From contig NW_027480467.1 of NCBI RefSeq assembly GCF_051401765.1, positions 1,798,001 to 1,862,000 of the forward strand: DNA of 64,000 bases, read 5' to 3'. The notes beneath the pieces are model-generated. The model searched no databases and had not been told where the DNA came from. It saw only the letters and a list, made by a program, of their open reading frames with translations. This DNA comes from Calliopsis andreniformis. Taxonomy: Eukaryota > Arthropoda > Insecta > Hymenoptera > Andrenidae. Position 1 is the stretch's first letter. Each line of letters opens with the position of its first letter. A program made the position numbers and the translations under genes. Of this stretch, positions 1 to 13,800 are shown in pieces.

Positions 1-420
1 TCCTCAATCTTCAATACTCAATCCTCAATCCTCAATCCTCAATCCTCAATCCTCAATCCTCATTCCTCAAACCTCAATCCTCGACCCTCAATCCTCATCC
101 TCAATTCTCAATACTCAATCCTCAATCCTCAATCCTCAATCTTCAATCCTCAATAATCAATCTCCTATCCTAGATCCTCAATCCCCAATACTCAATCCTC
201 AATCCTCAATCCTCAATCCTCAATCCTCAACCCTCAGCCCTGATCCTCGATCCTCAATCCTGAATCCTCAATCCTCAATCTTCAATCCTCAATACTCAGT
301 CTTCAATCATCAATCCTCAATACTCAATCCTCAATCCTCAATCCTCAATCATCAATCCTCAATCCTCAATTATCAACCTTGAATCCTCAATACTCAATCT
401 TCAATCCTCAATACTCAATC

Positions 421-720
421 CTCAATATTCAACACACAACCATCAACCATCAATTCTCAATATTCAACCATAAATCCTCAATTCTCAAAACTCAATAGAA
501 TATCCCATATTCTCATGATTCAATACTCAATCCACAATATTCATTAATCAAATCTCGATCCTCAAACATCAATTCACAACACTCAATCCTCAACACTCGG
601 TCCTCTCCCTTCAATCCTCCATCCTCTATCCTCTGTCCTGAAGCGTCAATCCTCAATCCTCAATCCTCAACCCTCAATCCTCAGTCCTCAAACCTCAATA
701 CTCAATCTTCGATTCCCGCT
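421..720 (+). repeat. C block, type 1 (anchor 597)
   Basis: Runs from CTCAATATTCAACACAC to GATTCCCGC. Type 1 marks: ATATCCCATATTCTCATG, CATTAATCAAATCTCG, TCGGTCCTCTCCC and CTGTCCTGAAGCG. The anchor lies 176 nt from the block start. No B block follows within 2 kb. Confidence 0.86.
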
Positions 721-977
721 CCTCAATCCTCAATCCCCAATCCTCAATCTTCAATACTCAATCCTCAATCCTCAATCCTCAATCCTCAATCCTCAATCAT
801 CAATACTCAATCTTCAACACTCATTCATCAACCCTCAGTCCTCAATCATCAATACTCAATCTTCAACACTCATTCATCAACCCACAATCCTCAATCTTCA
901 ATCCTCAATCCTCAATCTTCGATCCTCAATCTTCGATCCTCAATCCTCAATCCTCAATCATCAATCCTCAATCTTCA

Positions 978-1493
978 ACACTCAATCCTCAATCCTCAAT
1001 CCTCAATCCTGAATCATCAATCCTCAATCTTCAATACTCAATCCTCAATCCTCAATCCTCAATACTCAACCTTCGATCCTCAATTCCCAATACTCAATAG
1101 AATATCCTGGATTCTCAGTATTCACTACTCAAACCTCAATCCTCAAGCATCAGCCCTCATCCTCCATCCTCAATAATCAATCCTCAAACCTCATTCTTCA
1201 ATCCTCAATACTCAATCTTCGATCCTCAATCCTCATTCCTCAAACCTCAATCCTCAATCCTCAATCCTGAATCATCAATCCTCAATCTTCAATACTCAAT
1301 CCTCAATCCTCAATCCTCAATACTCAACCTTCGGTCCTCAATTCCCAATACTCAATAGAATATCCTGGATTCTCAGTATTCACTACTCAAACCTCAATCC
1401 TCAAGCATCAGCCCTCATCCTCCATCCTCAATAATCAATCCTCAAACCTCATTCTTCAATCCTCAATACTCAATCTTCGATCCTCAATCCTCA
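978..1493 (+). repeat. 258 bp tandem duplication carrying family A
   Basis: Two adjacent copies, about 978-1235 and 1236-1493. GAATCATC recurs at 1011 and 1269, and the A anchor at 1100 and 1358. The copies differ by CTTCGATCC versus CTTCGGTCC. The paralogous segment at about 3.9-4.1 kb has one copy, so this event is younger than the 2.87 kb duplication or was lost there. 258 is not a multiple of 7. Confidence 0.88.
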
Positions 1494-1790
1494 ACACTCA
1501 GTCCTCAATCCTCAATCCTCAGTCATGAATACTCAGTCTTCAATACTCAATCCTCAATCCTCAATCCTCAATCCTCAATCCTCAATCCTCAATCCTCAAT
1601 CCTCAATCCTCATTCCTCAAACCTCAATCCTCAACCCTCTGTCCTCATCCTCAATTCTCAATTCTCAATCCTCAATCCTCAATTCTCAATCTTCAATCCT
1701 CAATAATCAATCTCCAATCCTAGATCCTCAATCCCCAATCCTCAATCGTTAATCCTCAATCTTCAATCCTCAATCCCCAGTCCTCAATCC

Positions 1791-2871
1791 TCAATACTCA
1801 ATCTTCAATCCTCAATCCTCAATTCTCAATCCTCAATACTCAATCCTCAATCGTCAATCCTTAATCGTCAATCCTCAATCCCCAATCCTGAATCTTCAAT
1901 CCTCAATCCTCAACCCTCAATCCTCAATCCTCAATCTTCAATCCTCAATACTCAATCTTCAATCCTCAAATCCTCAATCCTCAATCTTCAATCCTCAATC
2001 CTCAATCCTCAATCCTCAATCCTCAATCCTCAATCATCAATCCTCAATCTTCAACACTCATTCATCAACCCTCAATCCTCAATCTTCAATCCTCAATCCT
2101 CAATCTTCGATCCTCAATCCTCAATCCTCAATCATCAATCCTCAATCTTCAACACTCAATCCTGAATCCTCAACCCTGAATCATCAATCCTCAATCCTCA
2201 ATCTTCAATGCTCAATCCTCAATCCTCAATCCTCAATCTTCAATACTCAACCATCGATCCTCAATTCCCAATACTCAACAGAATATCCTGGATTCTCAGT
2301 ATTCAATACTCAATCCTCAATCCTCAACCATCAGCCCTCATCCTCCATCCTCAATCCTCAATCCCCAAACCTCAACCTTCAATCCTCAATACTCAATCTT
2401 CGATCCTCAATCCTCAACACTCAATCCTCAATCCTCAATCCTCAGTCATGAATACTCAATCTTCAATACTCAATCCTCAATCCTCAATCCTCAATCCTCA
2501 ATCCTCAATCCTCAATCCTCATTCCTCAAACCTCAATCCTCAACCCTCAGTCCTCATCCTCAATTCTCAATTCTCAATCCTCAATCCTCAATCCTCAATC
2601 CTCGTTCCTCAAACCTCAATCGTTAGTCCTCAGTCATCAATCCTCAATCTCCAATAGAATATCCTCAATTCACAGTTTTCAATACTCAATCCCCAATCTT
2701 CAATCTTCAAATCTCAATCCACAGACATCAATTCTCATCACTCAACCATCAACACTCAGTCCACAATCTTCAATCCTCAATCCTCAATCCTCAATCTTCA
2801 ATCCTCCATACTCAATCTTCAATCCTCAGTCCTCAATCATCAATACTCAATCCTCAATCCTCAGTCATCAA
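1791..2871 (+). repeat. Heptamer array between the 2.87 kb copies
   Basis: No gene. It holds ordinary heptamers, a one-base insertion (CTCAAATCC near 1968), an A block at 2281 in which AATAGAAT is replaced by AACAGAAT, a CAGTCATGAATACTC motif at 2449, and the first B block (subtype B2) at 2669. Confidence 0.85.
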
Positions 2872-4390
2872 TCCTCAATCTTCAATACTCAATCCTCAAT
2901 CCTCAATCCTCAATCCTCAATCCTCAATCCTCATTCCTCAAACCTCAATCCTCGACCCTCAATCCTCATCCTCAATTCTCAATACTCAATCCTCAATCCT
3001 CAATCCTCAATCTTCAATCCTCAATAATCAATCTCCTATCCTAGATCCTCAATCCCCAATACTCAATCTTCAATCCTCAATCCTCAATCCTCAATCCTCA
3101 GCCCTCAGCCCTGATCCTCGATCCTCAATCCTGAATCCTCAATCCTCAATCTTCAATCCTCAATACTCAGTCTTCAATCATCAATCCTCAATACTCAATC
3201 CTCAATACTCAATCCTCAATCATCAATCCTCAATCGTCAATTATCAACCTTGAATCCTCAATACTCAATCTTCAATCCTCAATACTCAATCCTCAATATT
3301 CAACACACAACCATCAACCATCAATTCTCAATATTCAACCATAAATCCTCAATTCTCAATACTCAATAGAATATCCCATATTCTCATGATTCAATACTCA
3401 ATCCACAATATTCATTAATCAAATCTCGATCCTCAAACATCAATTCACAACACTCAATCCTCAACACTCGGTCCTCTCCCTTCAATCCTCCATCCTCAAT
3501 CCTCTGTCCTGAAGCGTCAATCCTCAATTCTCAATCCTCAACCCTCAATCCTCAGTCCTCAAACCTCAATACTCAATCTTCGATTCCCGCTCCTCAATCC
3601 TCAATCCCCAATCCTCAATCTTCAATACTCAATCCTCAATCCTCAATCCTCAATCCTCAATCCTCAATCATCAATACTCAATCTTCAACACTCATTCATC
3701 AACCCTCAATCCTCAATCATCAATACTCAATCTTCAACACTCATTCATCAACCCACAATCCTCAATCTTCAATCCTCAATCCTCAATCTTCGATCCTCAA
3801 TCCTCAATCCTCAATCATCAATCCTCAATCTTCAACACTCAATCCTCAATTATCAATCCTCAATCCTGAATCATCAATCCTCAATCTTCAATACTCAATC
3901 CTCAATCCTCAATCCTCAATACTCAACCTTCGATCCTCAATTCCCAATACTCAATAGAATATCCTGGATTCTCAGTATTCACTACTCAAACCTCAATCCT
4001 CAAGCATCAGCCCTCATCCTCCATCCTCAATAATCAATCCTCAAACCTCATTCTTCAATCCTCAATACTCAATCTTCGATCCTCAATCCTCAACACTCAG
4101 TCCTCAATCCTCAATCCTCAGTCATGAATACTCAGTCTTCAATACTCAATCCTCAATCCTCAATCCTCAATCCTCAATCCTCAATCCTCAATCCTCAATC
4201 CTCAATCCTCATTCCTCAAACCTCAATCCTCAACCCTCTGTCCTCATCCTCAATTCTCAATTCTCAATCCTCAATCCTCAATTCTCAATCTTCAATCCTC
4301 AATAATCAATCTCCAATCCTAGATCCTCAATCCCCAATCCTCAATCGTTAATCCTCAATCTTCAATCCTCAATCCCCAGTCCTCAATCCT
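2872..4390 (+). repeat. Right copy of the 2,871 bp-spaced duplication
   Basis: Matches 1-1790 at offset 2,871, then 2,857, then 2,599. It carries a type 1 C block (anchor 3468) and an A block (3957). It lacks the 258 bp duplication and one two-heptamer expansion found in the left copy. Divergence begins at about 4,390 where a local duplication is inserted. Confidence 0.9.
3292..3591 (+). repeat. C block, type 1 (anchor 3468)
   Basis: Paralogue of the block at 421-720 at offset 2,871, with the same type 1 marks. It differs by CATCCTCAATCC for CATCCTCTATCC and by one AATTCTCAATCC. Confidence 0.86.
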
Positions 4391-4560
4391 CATCCCTCAA
4401 ACCTCAATCCTCAACCCTCAGTCCTCATCCTCAATTCTCAATTCTCAATCCTCAATCCTCAATCCTCAATTCTCAATCTTCAATCCTCAATAATCAATCT
4501 CCAATCCTAGATCCTCAATCCCCAATACTCAATCGGTAATCCTCAATCTTCAATCCTCAA
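4180..4560 (+). repeat. 188 bp local tandem duplication
   Basis: CTCCAATCCTAG recurs at 4311 and 4499, with matching flanks: CAACCCTCTGTCC or CAACCCTCAGTCC upstream and TAATCCTCAATCTTC downstream. One copy has CAATCGTTAATCC, the other CAATCGGTAATCC. Confidence 0.75.
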
Positions 4561-6083
4561 TCCCCAGTCCTCAATCCTCAATACTCAATCTTCAACCCTC
4601 AATCCTCAATTCTCAATCCTCAATCCTCAATCCTCAATCCTCAATAGTCAATCTCCAATCCTAGATCCTCAATCCCCAATCCTCAATCCTTAATCCACAA
4701 TCTTCAATCCTCAATCCTCAATTCTCAAACATCAATACTCAATCCTCAATCCTCAATCCTCAATCCCCAATCCTCAATCCTCAATCCACAATCCTAAATT
4801 CTCAAGCCTCAATCCTCAATCCTCAATCTTCAATCCTGAATACTCAGTATTCAATCCTCAATCCTCAATCCTCAATTCTCAATCCTCAATCCTCAGTCCT
4901 CAATCCTCAAACCTCAATCCTCAACCCTCAGCCCTCATCCTCAATCCTCAATCCTCAATCCTCAATCCTCAATCCTCAATCCTCAATCTCCAATCCTCAA
5001 TACTCAATCGTCAATCCACAATCCTCAGACCTCAAACCTCAATTCTGTATCCACAATCCTGAATCCTCAATCTTCTGCTCTCAGTCATCAACAATCAGTT
5101 GTCAATCCTCAATCCTCAATAGAATATCCTCAATTCACAGTTTTCAATACTCAATACTCAATCTGCAATCTTCCAACCTCTATCCACAAACATCAAACCT
5201 CATCACTCAACACTCAACACTCAGTCCTCAACCTTCAATCCTCAATCCTCAATCCTCAATCCTCAAGCCTCAATCCTCAATCCTCAATCTTCAATCCTGA
5301 ATACTCAATCTTCAATCCTCAATCCTCAATGCTCAATCCTCAATACTCAATCGTCAGTCTTCAATCCTCAATACTTCATCTTCAATCCTCAATCCTCAAT
5401 CCTCATTCCTCAATCCTCATTCTTCTATCCTCAGTACCCAATCCTCAATCTTGAATCCTCAATCCTCAATCCTCAATTCTCAATCCTCAATCCTCAGTCC
5501 TCAGTCCTCAAACCTCAATCCTCAACCCTCAGCCCTCATCCTCAATCCTCAATCCTCAATCCTCAATCCTCAATCCTCAATCTTCAATCCTCAATACTCA
5601 ATCGTCAATCCACAATCCTCAGACCTCAAACCTCAATTCTGAATCCTCAATCCTGAATCCTCAATCTTCAGCTCTCAGTCATCAACAATCAGTTGTCAAT
5701 CCTCAATCCTTAATAGAATATCCTCAATTCACAGTTTTCAATACTCAATACTCAATCTGCAATATTCCAACCTCTATTCACAAACATCAATTCTCATCAC
5801 ACAACCCTCAACACTCAGTCCTCAATGTTCAACCCTCAATACTCAATTCTCAATATTCATTCCTCAATACTGAATCTTCAATCCTCAATACTCAATCTTC
5901 AATCCTCAATCCTCAATCTTCAATCCTCAATCCTCAATTCTCAATCATCAATCCTCATCCTCAATTCTCAATTCTCAATCCTCAAACCTCAATCTTCAAT
6001 CCTCAATACTCAATACTCGATCCTCAATACTCAGCCATCAATACTCAATTCTCAATACTCAATAGAATATCCTGAATCCTCAG
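4561..6083 (+). repeat. B1-rich heptamer segment
   Basis: No gene. It contains two B1 blocks (anchors 5134 and 5728), 594 nt apart and each preceded by CAGTTGTCAATCC, so a second local duplication of about 594 nt is visible. An A-like variant (GAATATCCTGAATCC) lies at 6065, just before the 4.74 kb duplication starts. Confidence 0.8.
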
Positions 6084-9000
6084 TCCTCAGTCCTCAAACC
6101 TCAATCCTCAACCCTCAGCCCTCATCCTCAATCCTCAATCCTCAATCCTCAATCCTCAATCCCCAATCCTCAATCCTTAATCCACAATCTTCAATACTCA
6201 ATCCTCAATTCTCAATCATCAATACTCAATCCTCAATCCTCAATCCTCAGTCGTCAATCCTCAATCTTCAATACTCAGTCGTCAATCCTCAGTCCACAAT
6301 TCTCAATCCTCCATCCTCGTTCCTCAAACCGCAATCCTCAATCATCAATCCTCAATCTTCAATACTCAATCCTCAATCCTCAATACTCAATCTTCAATCC
6401 TCAATCTTCAATCCTCAATCCTCAATCCTCCATCCTCGTTCCTCAAACCTCAATCCTCAACCCTCAGTCCTCATCCTCAATTCTCAATTCTCAATCCTCA
6501 AACCTCAATCTTCAATCCTCAATACTCAATACTCGATCCTCAATACTCAGCCATCAATACTCAATTCTCAATACTCAATAGAATATCCTGAATTCTCAGT
6601 ATTCAATACTCAAACCTCAATCCTCAACGCTCAGCCCTCATCCTCCATCCTCAATCCTCAATCCTCAAACCTCAATCTTCAATCCTCAATCCTCAATCTT
6701 CAATCCTGAATACTCAATCTTCAATCCTCAATCCTCAATCCTCAATCCTCAATCCTCAATCCTCAATCGTCAGTCTTCAATCCTCAATACTCAATCTTCA
6801 ATCCTCAATCCTCAATCCTCAATCCTCAATCCTCAATCCTCATTCTTCTGTCCTCAATACCCAATCCTCAATCTTCAATCCTCAATCCTCTATCCTCAAT
6901 TCTCAATCCTCAATCCTCAGTCGTCAGTCCTCAAACCTCAATCCTCAACCCTCAGCCCTCATCCTCAATCCTCAATCCTCAATCCTCAATACACAATCCC
7001 CAATCCTCAATCCTTAATCCACAATCTTCAATCCTCAATCCTCAATTCTCAATCATCAATACTCAATCCTCAATCCTCAATCCTCAATCCCCAATCCTCA
7101 ATCTTCAATCCTCAATCCTCAATCCTCAAGCCTCAATCCTCAATCCTCAATCCTCAATCCTCTATCCTCAATCGTCAGTCTTCAATCCTCAATACTCAAT
7201 CTTCAATACTCAATCCTCAATCCTCAATCCTCTATCCTCAGTCGTCAATCCTCAACCTTCAATACTCAATCGTCAATCCTCAGTCCACAATTCTCAATAG
7301 TCAATCCTCGTTCCTCAAACCTCAATCCTCAACCCTCAGTCCTCATTCTCAATTCTCAATTCCCAATCCTCAAACCTCAATCTTCAATACTCAATACTCA
7401 ATCCTCAATCCTCAATACTCAACCATCAATCCTCAATTCTCAATACTCAATCTTCAATCCTCAATCCTCAATCCTCAATCGTCAATCCTCAATCCTCAAT
7501 CATCAATCCTCAATCTTCAGCACTCTATCATCTACCCTCAATCCTCAATCTTCGATCCTCAATCCTCAATCCTCGATCCTCAATCCTCAATCCTCAATCA
7601 TCAATCCTCAATCTTCAACACTCAATCCTCAATCCTCAATCCTCAATCCTCAATCATCAATCCCCAATCTTCAATACTCAATCCTCAATCCTCAATCCTC
7701 AATCCTCAATACTCAAACATCAATCCTCAATTCCCAATACTCAATAGAATATCCTGGATTCTCAGCATTCAATACTCAAACCTCAATCGACAACCATCAG
7801 CCCTCATCCTCCATCCTCAATCCTCAATCCTCAAACCTCAATCTCCAATCCTCAATACTCAATCTTCGATCCTCAATCCGCAACACTCAATCCTCAATCC
7901 TCAATCCTGAGTCACGAATACTCAATCTTCAATACTCAATCGTCAATCCTCAGTCCACAATTCTCAATCCTCCATCCTCGTTCCTCAAACCGCAATCCTC
8001 AATCATCAATCCTCAATCTTCAATACTCAATCCTCAATCCTCAATACTCAATCTTCAATCCTCAATCCTCAATCCTCAATCCTCAATCCTCCATCCTCGT
8101 TCCTCAAACCTCAATTCTCAACCCTCAGTCCTCACCCTCAATTCTCAATTCTCAATCCTCAAACCTCAATCTTCAATCCTCAATACTCAATCCTCAATCC
8201 TCAATACTCAGCCATCAATCCTCAATTCTCAATACTCAATAGAATATCCTGAATTCTCAGTAGTCAATACTCAAACCTCAATCCTCAACCCTCAGCCCTA
8301 ATCCTCCATTCTCAATCCTCAATCCTCAAACCTCAATCTTCAATCCTCAATACTCAATCTTCGATTCTCAATCCTCAATCCTCAATCCTCAATCCCCAAC
8401 CCTCAATTTTCAATCCTCAGTCCTCAATCCTCAATCCTCAATCCTCAATCCTCAATCATCAATCCTCAATCTTCAGCACTCAATCATCAACCCTCAATCC
8501 TCAATCTTCAATCCTCAATCCTCAATCCTCGAACCTCAATCCTCAATCCTCAATCATCAATCCTCAATCTTCAACACTCAATCCTCAATCCTCAATCCTC
8601 AATCCTCAATCATCAATCCTCAATCTTCAATACTCAATCCTCAATCCTCAATCCTCAACCCCCAATACTCAAACATCAGTCCTCAATTCCCAATACTCAA
8701 TAAAATATCCTGGATTCTCAGTATTCAATACTCAAACCTCAATCCTCAACCATCAGCCCTCATCCTCCATCCTCAATCCTCAATCCTCAAACCTCAATCT
8801 CCAATCCTCAATACTCAATCTTCGATCCTCAATCCGCAACACTCAATCCTCAATCCTCAGTCCTCAGTCATGAATACTCAATCTACAATACTCAATCCTC
8901 AATCCTCTATCCTCAATCCTCAATCCTCAATCCTCAGTCATCAATCCTCAATTTTCAATACTCAATCCTCAATCCTCAATCCTCAATCCTCAATCCTCAA

Positions 9001-10827
9001 TCCTCATTCCTCAAACCCCAATCCTCAACCCTCAGTCCTCATCCTCCATCATCAATCCTCAATCCTCAATCCTCAAACTTAAATCCTCAATACTCAACCT
9101 TCGATCCTCAATCCTCAGTCCTCAAACCACAATCCTCATTCCTCAAACCTCAATCCTGAATATTCAATCCTGAATCCTCAATCTTCAGACCTCAGTCCTC
9201 AACAATCAGTTGTCAATTCTCAATCCTCAATACAATATCATCAATTCACAGTTTTCAATACACAATACTCAATCTGCAATCTTCCAACCTCTATCCACAA
9301 ACCTCAATTCTCATAACTCAACCCTCAAACCTCAGTCCTCAATGTTCAACCCTCAATCCTCAATTCTCAATCTTCATTCCTCAATACTGAATCTTCAATC
9401 TTCAATACTCAATCTTCAATCCTCAATCCTCAATCCTCAATCCTCAATCCTCAATCCTCAATCATCAATCCTCAATCTTCAAAACTTAATCCTCAATTCT
9501 CAATTCTCATTCCTCAATACTCAACCATCAATCCTCAATCTTCAATCCTCAATACTCAGTCTTCAATCATCAATCCTCAATCCTCAATCCTCAATCCTCA
9601 ATCCTCAATCATCAATCCGCAATCCTCAATCATCAACCTTTATTCCTCAATACTCAATCTTCAATCCTCAATACTCAATCCACAGTCGTCAATTCTCATT
9701 CGTCAATCCTCAATACCCAATCCTTAATCCTCAATCCTCAATCTTCAATAGTCAATCCTCAATCCTCAATCCTCAATCCTCAATACTCAATCTTCAATAC
9801 TCAATCCTCAATCCTCAATCCTCAACCCTCAGCCCTCATCCTCAATCCTCAATCCTGAATCCTCAATCCTCAATGTTCAATCCTCAATACTCAGTCTTCA
9901 ATCATCAACCCTCAATACTCAATCCTCAATCCTCAATCCTCAATCATCAATCCTCAATCCTCATTCCTCAATCCTTAATCCTCAATCCTCGATCTTCAAT
10001 TCTCAATACTCAATCCACAATCGTCAATTCTCATTCTTCAATCCTCAATACCCAATCCTCAATCCTCAATCCTCAATCTTCAATAGTCAATCCTCAATCC
10101 TCAATCATCAATCCTCAATACTCAATCTTCAATCCTCAATCCTCAATCCTCAATCCTCATCCCTCAGCCCTCATCCTCAATCCTCAATCCTGAATCCTCA
10201 ATCCTCAATGTTCAATCCTCAATACTCAGTCTTCAATCATCAATCCTCAATACTCAATCCTCAAACCTCAATCCTCAAACCCCAATCCTCAACCCTCAGT
10301 CCTCATCCTCCATCATCAATCCTCAATCCTCAATCCTCAATCTTCAATCATCAATACTCAACCTTCGATCCTCAATCCTCAGCCCTCAAACCTCAAACCT
10401 CAATCCTCAGTCATGAATACTCCATCTTCAATACTCTGTACACAATCCTCAATCCTCAATCCTCAAACCTCAATCCTCAATCCTCATTCCTCAAACCTCA
10501 AACCTCAACCCTCAGTCCTCATTCTCAATCCACAACTATCAATCCTCAATCCTCAATATTCAATCATCAATACTCAATGTTCAATCCTCAATCCTCAATC
10601 CTCAATACTCAATCCTCAATCCTCATACCTGAAACCTCAAACCTCAACCCTCAGTCCACATCCTCAATTCCAAATTCTCAATCCTCAATCCTCAATTCTC
10701 AATCATCAATCCTCAATAACCAATCTTCAATCCTCAATCCTCAGTCCTCAATCTTCGATCCTCAATTCTCAATCCTCAATCCTCAGTCCTCAGGCCTCAA
10801 ACCTCAATCCTCGACCCTCAGCCCTCA
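6084..10827 (+). repeat. Copy 1 of a 4,744 bp near-identical tandem duplication
   Basis: Aligns to 10828 onward at a constant offset of 4,744 (for example A at 7747/12491 and the A variant at 8703/13447) up to about 8,926, then at 5,077 (B at 9245/14322, D at 9873/14950 and 10208/15285, E at 10413/15490). Differences are few single bases, such as ACACAATCC versus ACTCAATCC near 6,992/11,736 and CAATCAT versus CAGTCAT near 8,492/13,236. The left boundary is sharp: matching stops at 6,083/10,827. It has no C block. Confidence 0.93.
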
Positions 10828-13800
10828 TCCTCAGTCCTCAAACCTCAATCCTCAACCCTCAGCCCTCATCCTCAATCCTCAATCCTCAATCCTCAATCCT
10901 CAATCCCCAATCCTCAATCCTTAATCCACAATCTTCAATACTCAATCCTCAATTCTCAATCATCAATACTCAATCCTCAATCCTCAATCCTCAGTCGTCA
11001 ATCCTCAATCTTCAATACTCAGTCGTCAATCCTCAGTCCACAATTCTCAATCCTCCATCCTCGTTCCTCAAACCGCAATCCTCAATCATCAATCCTCAAT
11101 CTTCAATACTCAATCCTCAATCCTCAATACTCAATCTTCAATCCTCAATCTTCAATCCTCAATCCTCAATCCTCCATCCTCGTTCCTCAAACCTCAATCC
11201 TCAACCCTCAGTCCTCATCCTCAATTCTCAATTCTCAATCCTCAAACCTCAATCTTCAATCCTCAATACTCAATACTCGATCCTCAATACTCAGCCATCA
11301 ATACTCAATTCTCAATACTCAATAGAATATCCTGAATTCTCAGTATTCAATACTCAAACCTCAATCCTCAACGCTCAGCCCTCATCCTCCATCCTCAATC
11401 CTCAATCCTCAAACCTCAATCTTCAATCCTCAATCCTCAATCTTCAATCCTGAATACTCAATCTTCAATCCTCAATCCTCAATCCTCAATCCTCAATCCT
11501 CAATCCTCAATCGTCAGTCTTCAATCCTCAATACTCAATCTTCAATCCTCAATCCTCAATCCTCAATCCTCAATCCTCAATCCTCATTCTTCTGTCCTCA
11601 ATACCCAATCCTCAATCTTCAATCCTCAATCCTCTATCCTCAATTCTCAATCCTCAATCCTCAGTCGTCAGTCCTCAAACCTCAATCCTCAACCCTCAGC
11701 CCTCATCCTCAATCCTCAATCCTCAATCCTCAATACTCAATCCCCAATCCTCAATCCTTAATCCACAATCTTCAATCCTCAATCCTCAATTCTCAATCAT
11801 CAATACTCAATCCTCAATCCTCAATCCTCAATCCCCAATCCTCAATCTTCAATCCTCAATCCTCAATCCTCAAGCCTCAATCCTCAATCCTCAATCCTCA
11901 ATCCTCTATCCTCAATCGTCAGTCTTCAATCCTCAATACTCAATCTTCAATACTCAATCCTCAATCCTCAATCCTCTATCCTCAGTCGTCAATCCTCAAC
12001 CTTCAATACTCAATCGTCAATCCTCAGTCCACAATTCTCAATAGTCAATCCTCGTTCCTCAAACCTCAATCCTCAACCCTCAGTCCTCATTCTCAATTCT
12101 CAATTCCCAATCCTCAAACCTCAATCTTCAATACTCAATACTCAATCCTCAATCCTCAATACTCAACCATCAATCCTCAATTCTCAATACTCAATCTTCA
12201 ATCCTCAATCCTCAATCCTCAATCGTCAATCCTCAATCCTCAATCATCAATCCTCAATCTTCAGCACTCTATCATCTACCCTCAATCCTCAATCTTCGAT
12301 CCTCAATCCTCAATCCTCGATCCTCAATCCTCAATCCTCAATCATCAATCCTCAATCTTCAACACTCAATCCTCAATCCTCAATCCTCAATCCTCAATCA
12401 TCAATCCCCAATCTTCAATACTCAATCCTCAATCCTCAATCCTCAATCCTCAATACTCAAACATCAATCCTCAATTCCCAATACTCAATAGAATATCCTG
12501 GATTCTCAGCATTCAATACTCAAACCTCAATCGACAACCATCAGCCCTCATCCTCCATCCTCAATCCTCAATCCTCAAACCTCAATCTCCAATCCTCAAT
12601 ACTCAATCTTCGATCCTCAATCCGCAACACTCAATCCTCAATCCTCAATCCTGAGTCACGAATACTCAATCTTCAATACTCAATCGTCAATCCTCAGTCC
12701 ACAATTCTCAATCCTCCATCCTCGTTCCTCAAACCGCAATCCTCAATCATCAATCCTCAATCTTCAATACTCAATCCTCAATCCTCAATACTCAATCTTC
12801 AATCCTCAATCCTCAATCCTCAATCCTCAATCCTCCATCCTCGTTCCTCAAACCTCAATTCTCAACCCTCAGTCCTCACCCTCAATTCTCAATTCTCAAT
12901 CCTCAAACCTCAATCTTCAATCCTCAATACTCAATCCTCAATCCTCAATACTCAGCCATCAATCCTCAATTCTCAATACTCAATAGAATATCCTGAATTC
13001 TCAGTAGTCAATACTCAAACCTCAATCCTCAACCCTCAGCCCTAATCCTCCATTCTCAATCCTCAATCCTCAAACCTCAATCTTCAATCCTCAATACTCA
13101 ATCTTCGATTCTCAATCCTCAATCCTCAATCCTCAATCCCCAACCCTCAATTTTCAATCCTCAGTCCTCAATCCTCAATCCTCAATCCTCAATCCTCAAT
13201 CATCAATCCTCAATCTTCAGCACTCAGTCATCAACCCTCAATCCTCAATCTTCAATCCTCAATCCTCAATCCTCGAACCTCAATCCTCAATCCTCAATCA
13301 TCAATCCTCAATCTTCAACACTCAATCCTCAATCCTCAATCCTCAATCCTCAATCATCAATCCTCAATCTTCAATACTCAATCCTCAATCCTCAATCCTC
13401 AACCCCCAATACTCAAACATCAGTCCTCAATTCCCAATACTCAATAAAATATCCTGGATTCTCAGTATTCAATACTCAAACCTCAATCCTCAACCATCAG
13501 CCCTCATCCTCCATCCTCAATCCTCAATCCTCAAACCTCAATCTCCAATCCTCAATACTCAATCTTCGATCCTCAATCCGCAACACTCAATCCTCAATCC
13601 TCAGTCCTCAGTCATGAATACTCAATCTACAATACTCAATCCTCAATCCTCTATCCTCAATCCTCAATCCGCAATCCTCAATCCTCATTCCTCAAACCTC
13701 AATCCTCAACCCTCAGTCCTCATCCTCAATCTTCAATCCTCAACCGTCAGTCCTCGTCCTCAATCCTCAAACCTCAATCCTCAATCCTCAATCTTCAATC

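Larger units (their letters stand above)
1..1790 (+). repeat. Left copy of a 2,871 bp-spaced duplication
   Basis: Base 1 onward matches base 2872 onward: TCGACCCTCA at 81 and 2952, AAATCTCGAT at 550 and 3421, GATTCCCGC at 711 and 3582, and CCCACAATC at 881 and 3752 all give offset 2,871. From about 935 the offset drops to 2,857 because this copy has two extra heptamers (TCTTCGATCCTCAA twice). After about 1,240 it is 2,599 because of a local 258 bp duplication here. The match ends near 1,790, and the left end lies outside the window. Confidence 0.9.

Noticed and set aside
9210..10193. 327-codon ORF repeated exactly at 14287-15270
   Set aside because: The identity comes from the 4.7/5.1 kb DNA duplication, which extends far outside the frame. 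It is not evidence of protein selection.
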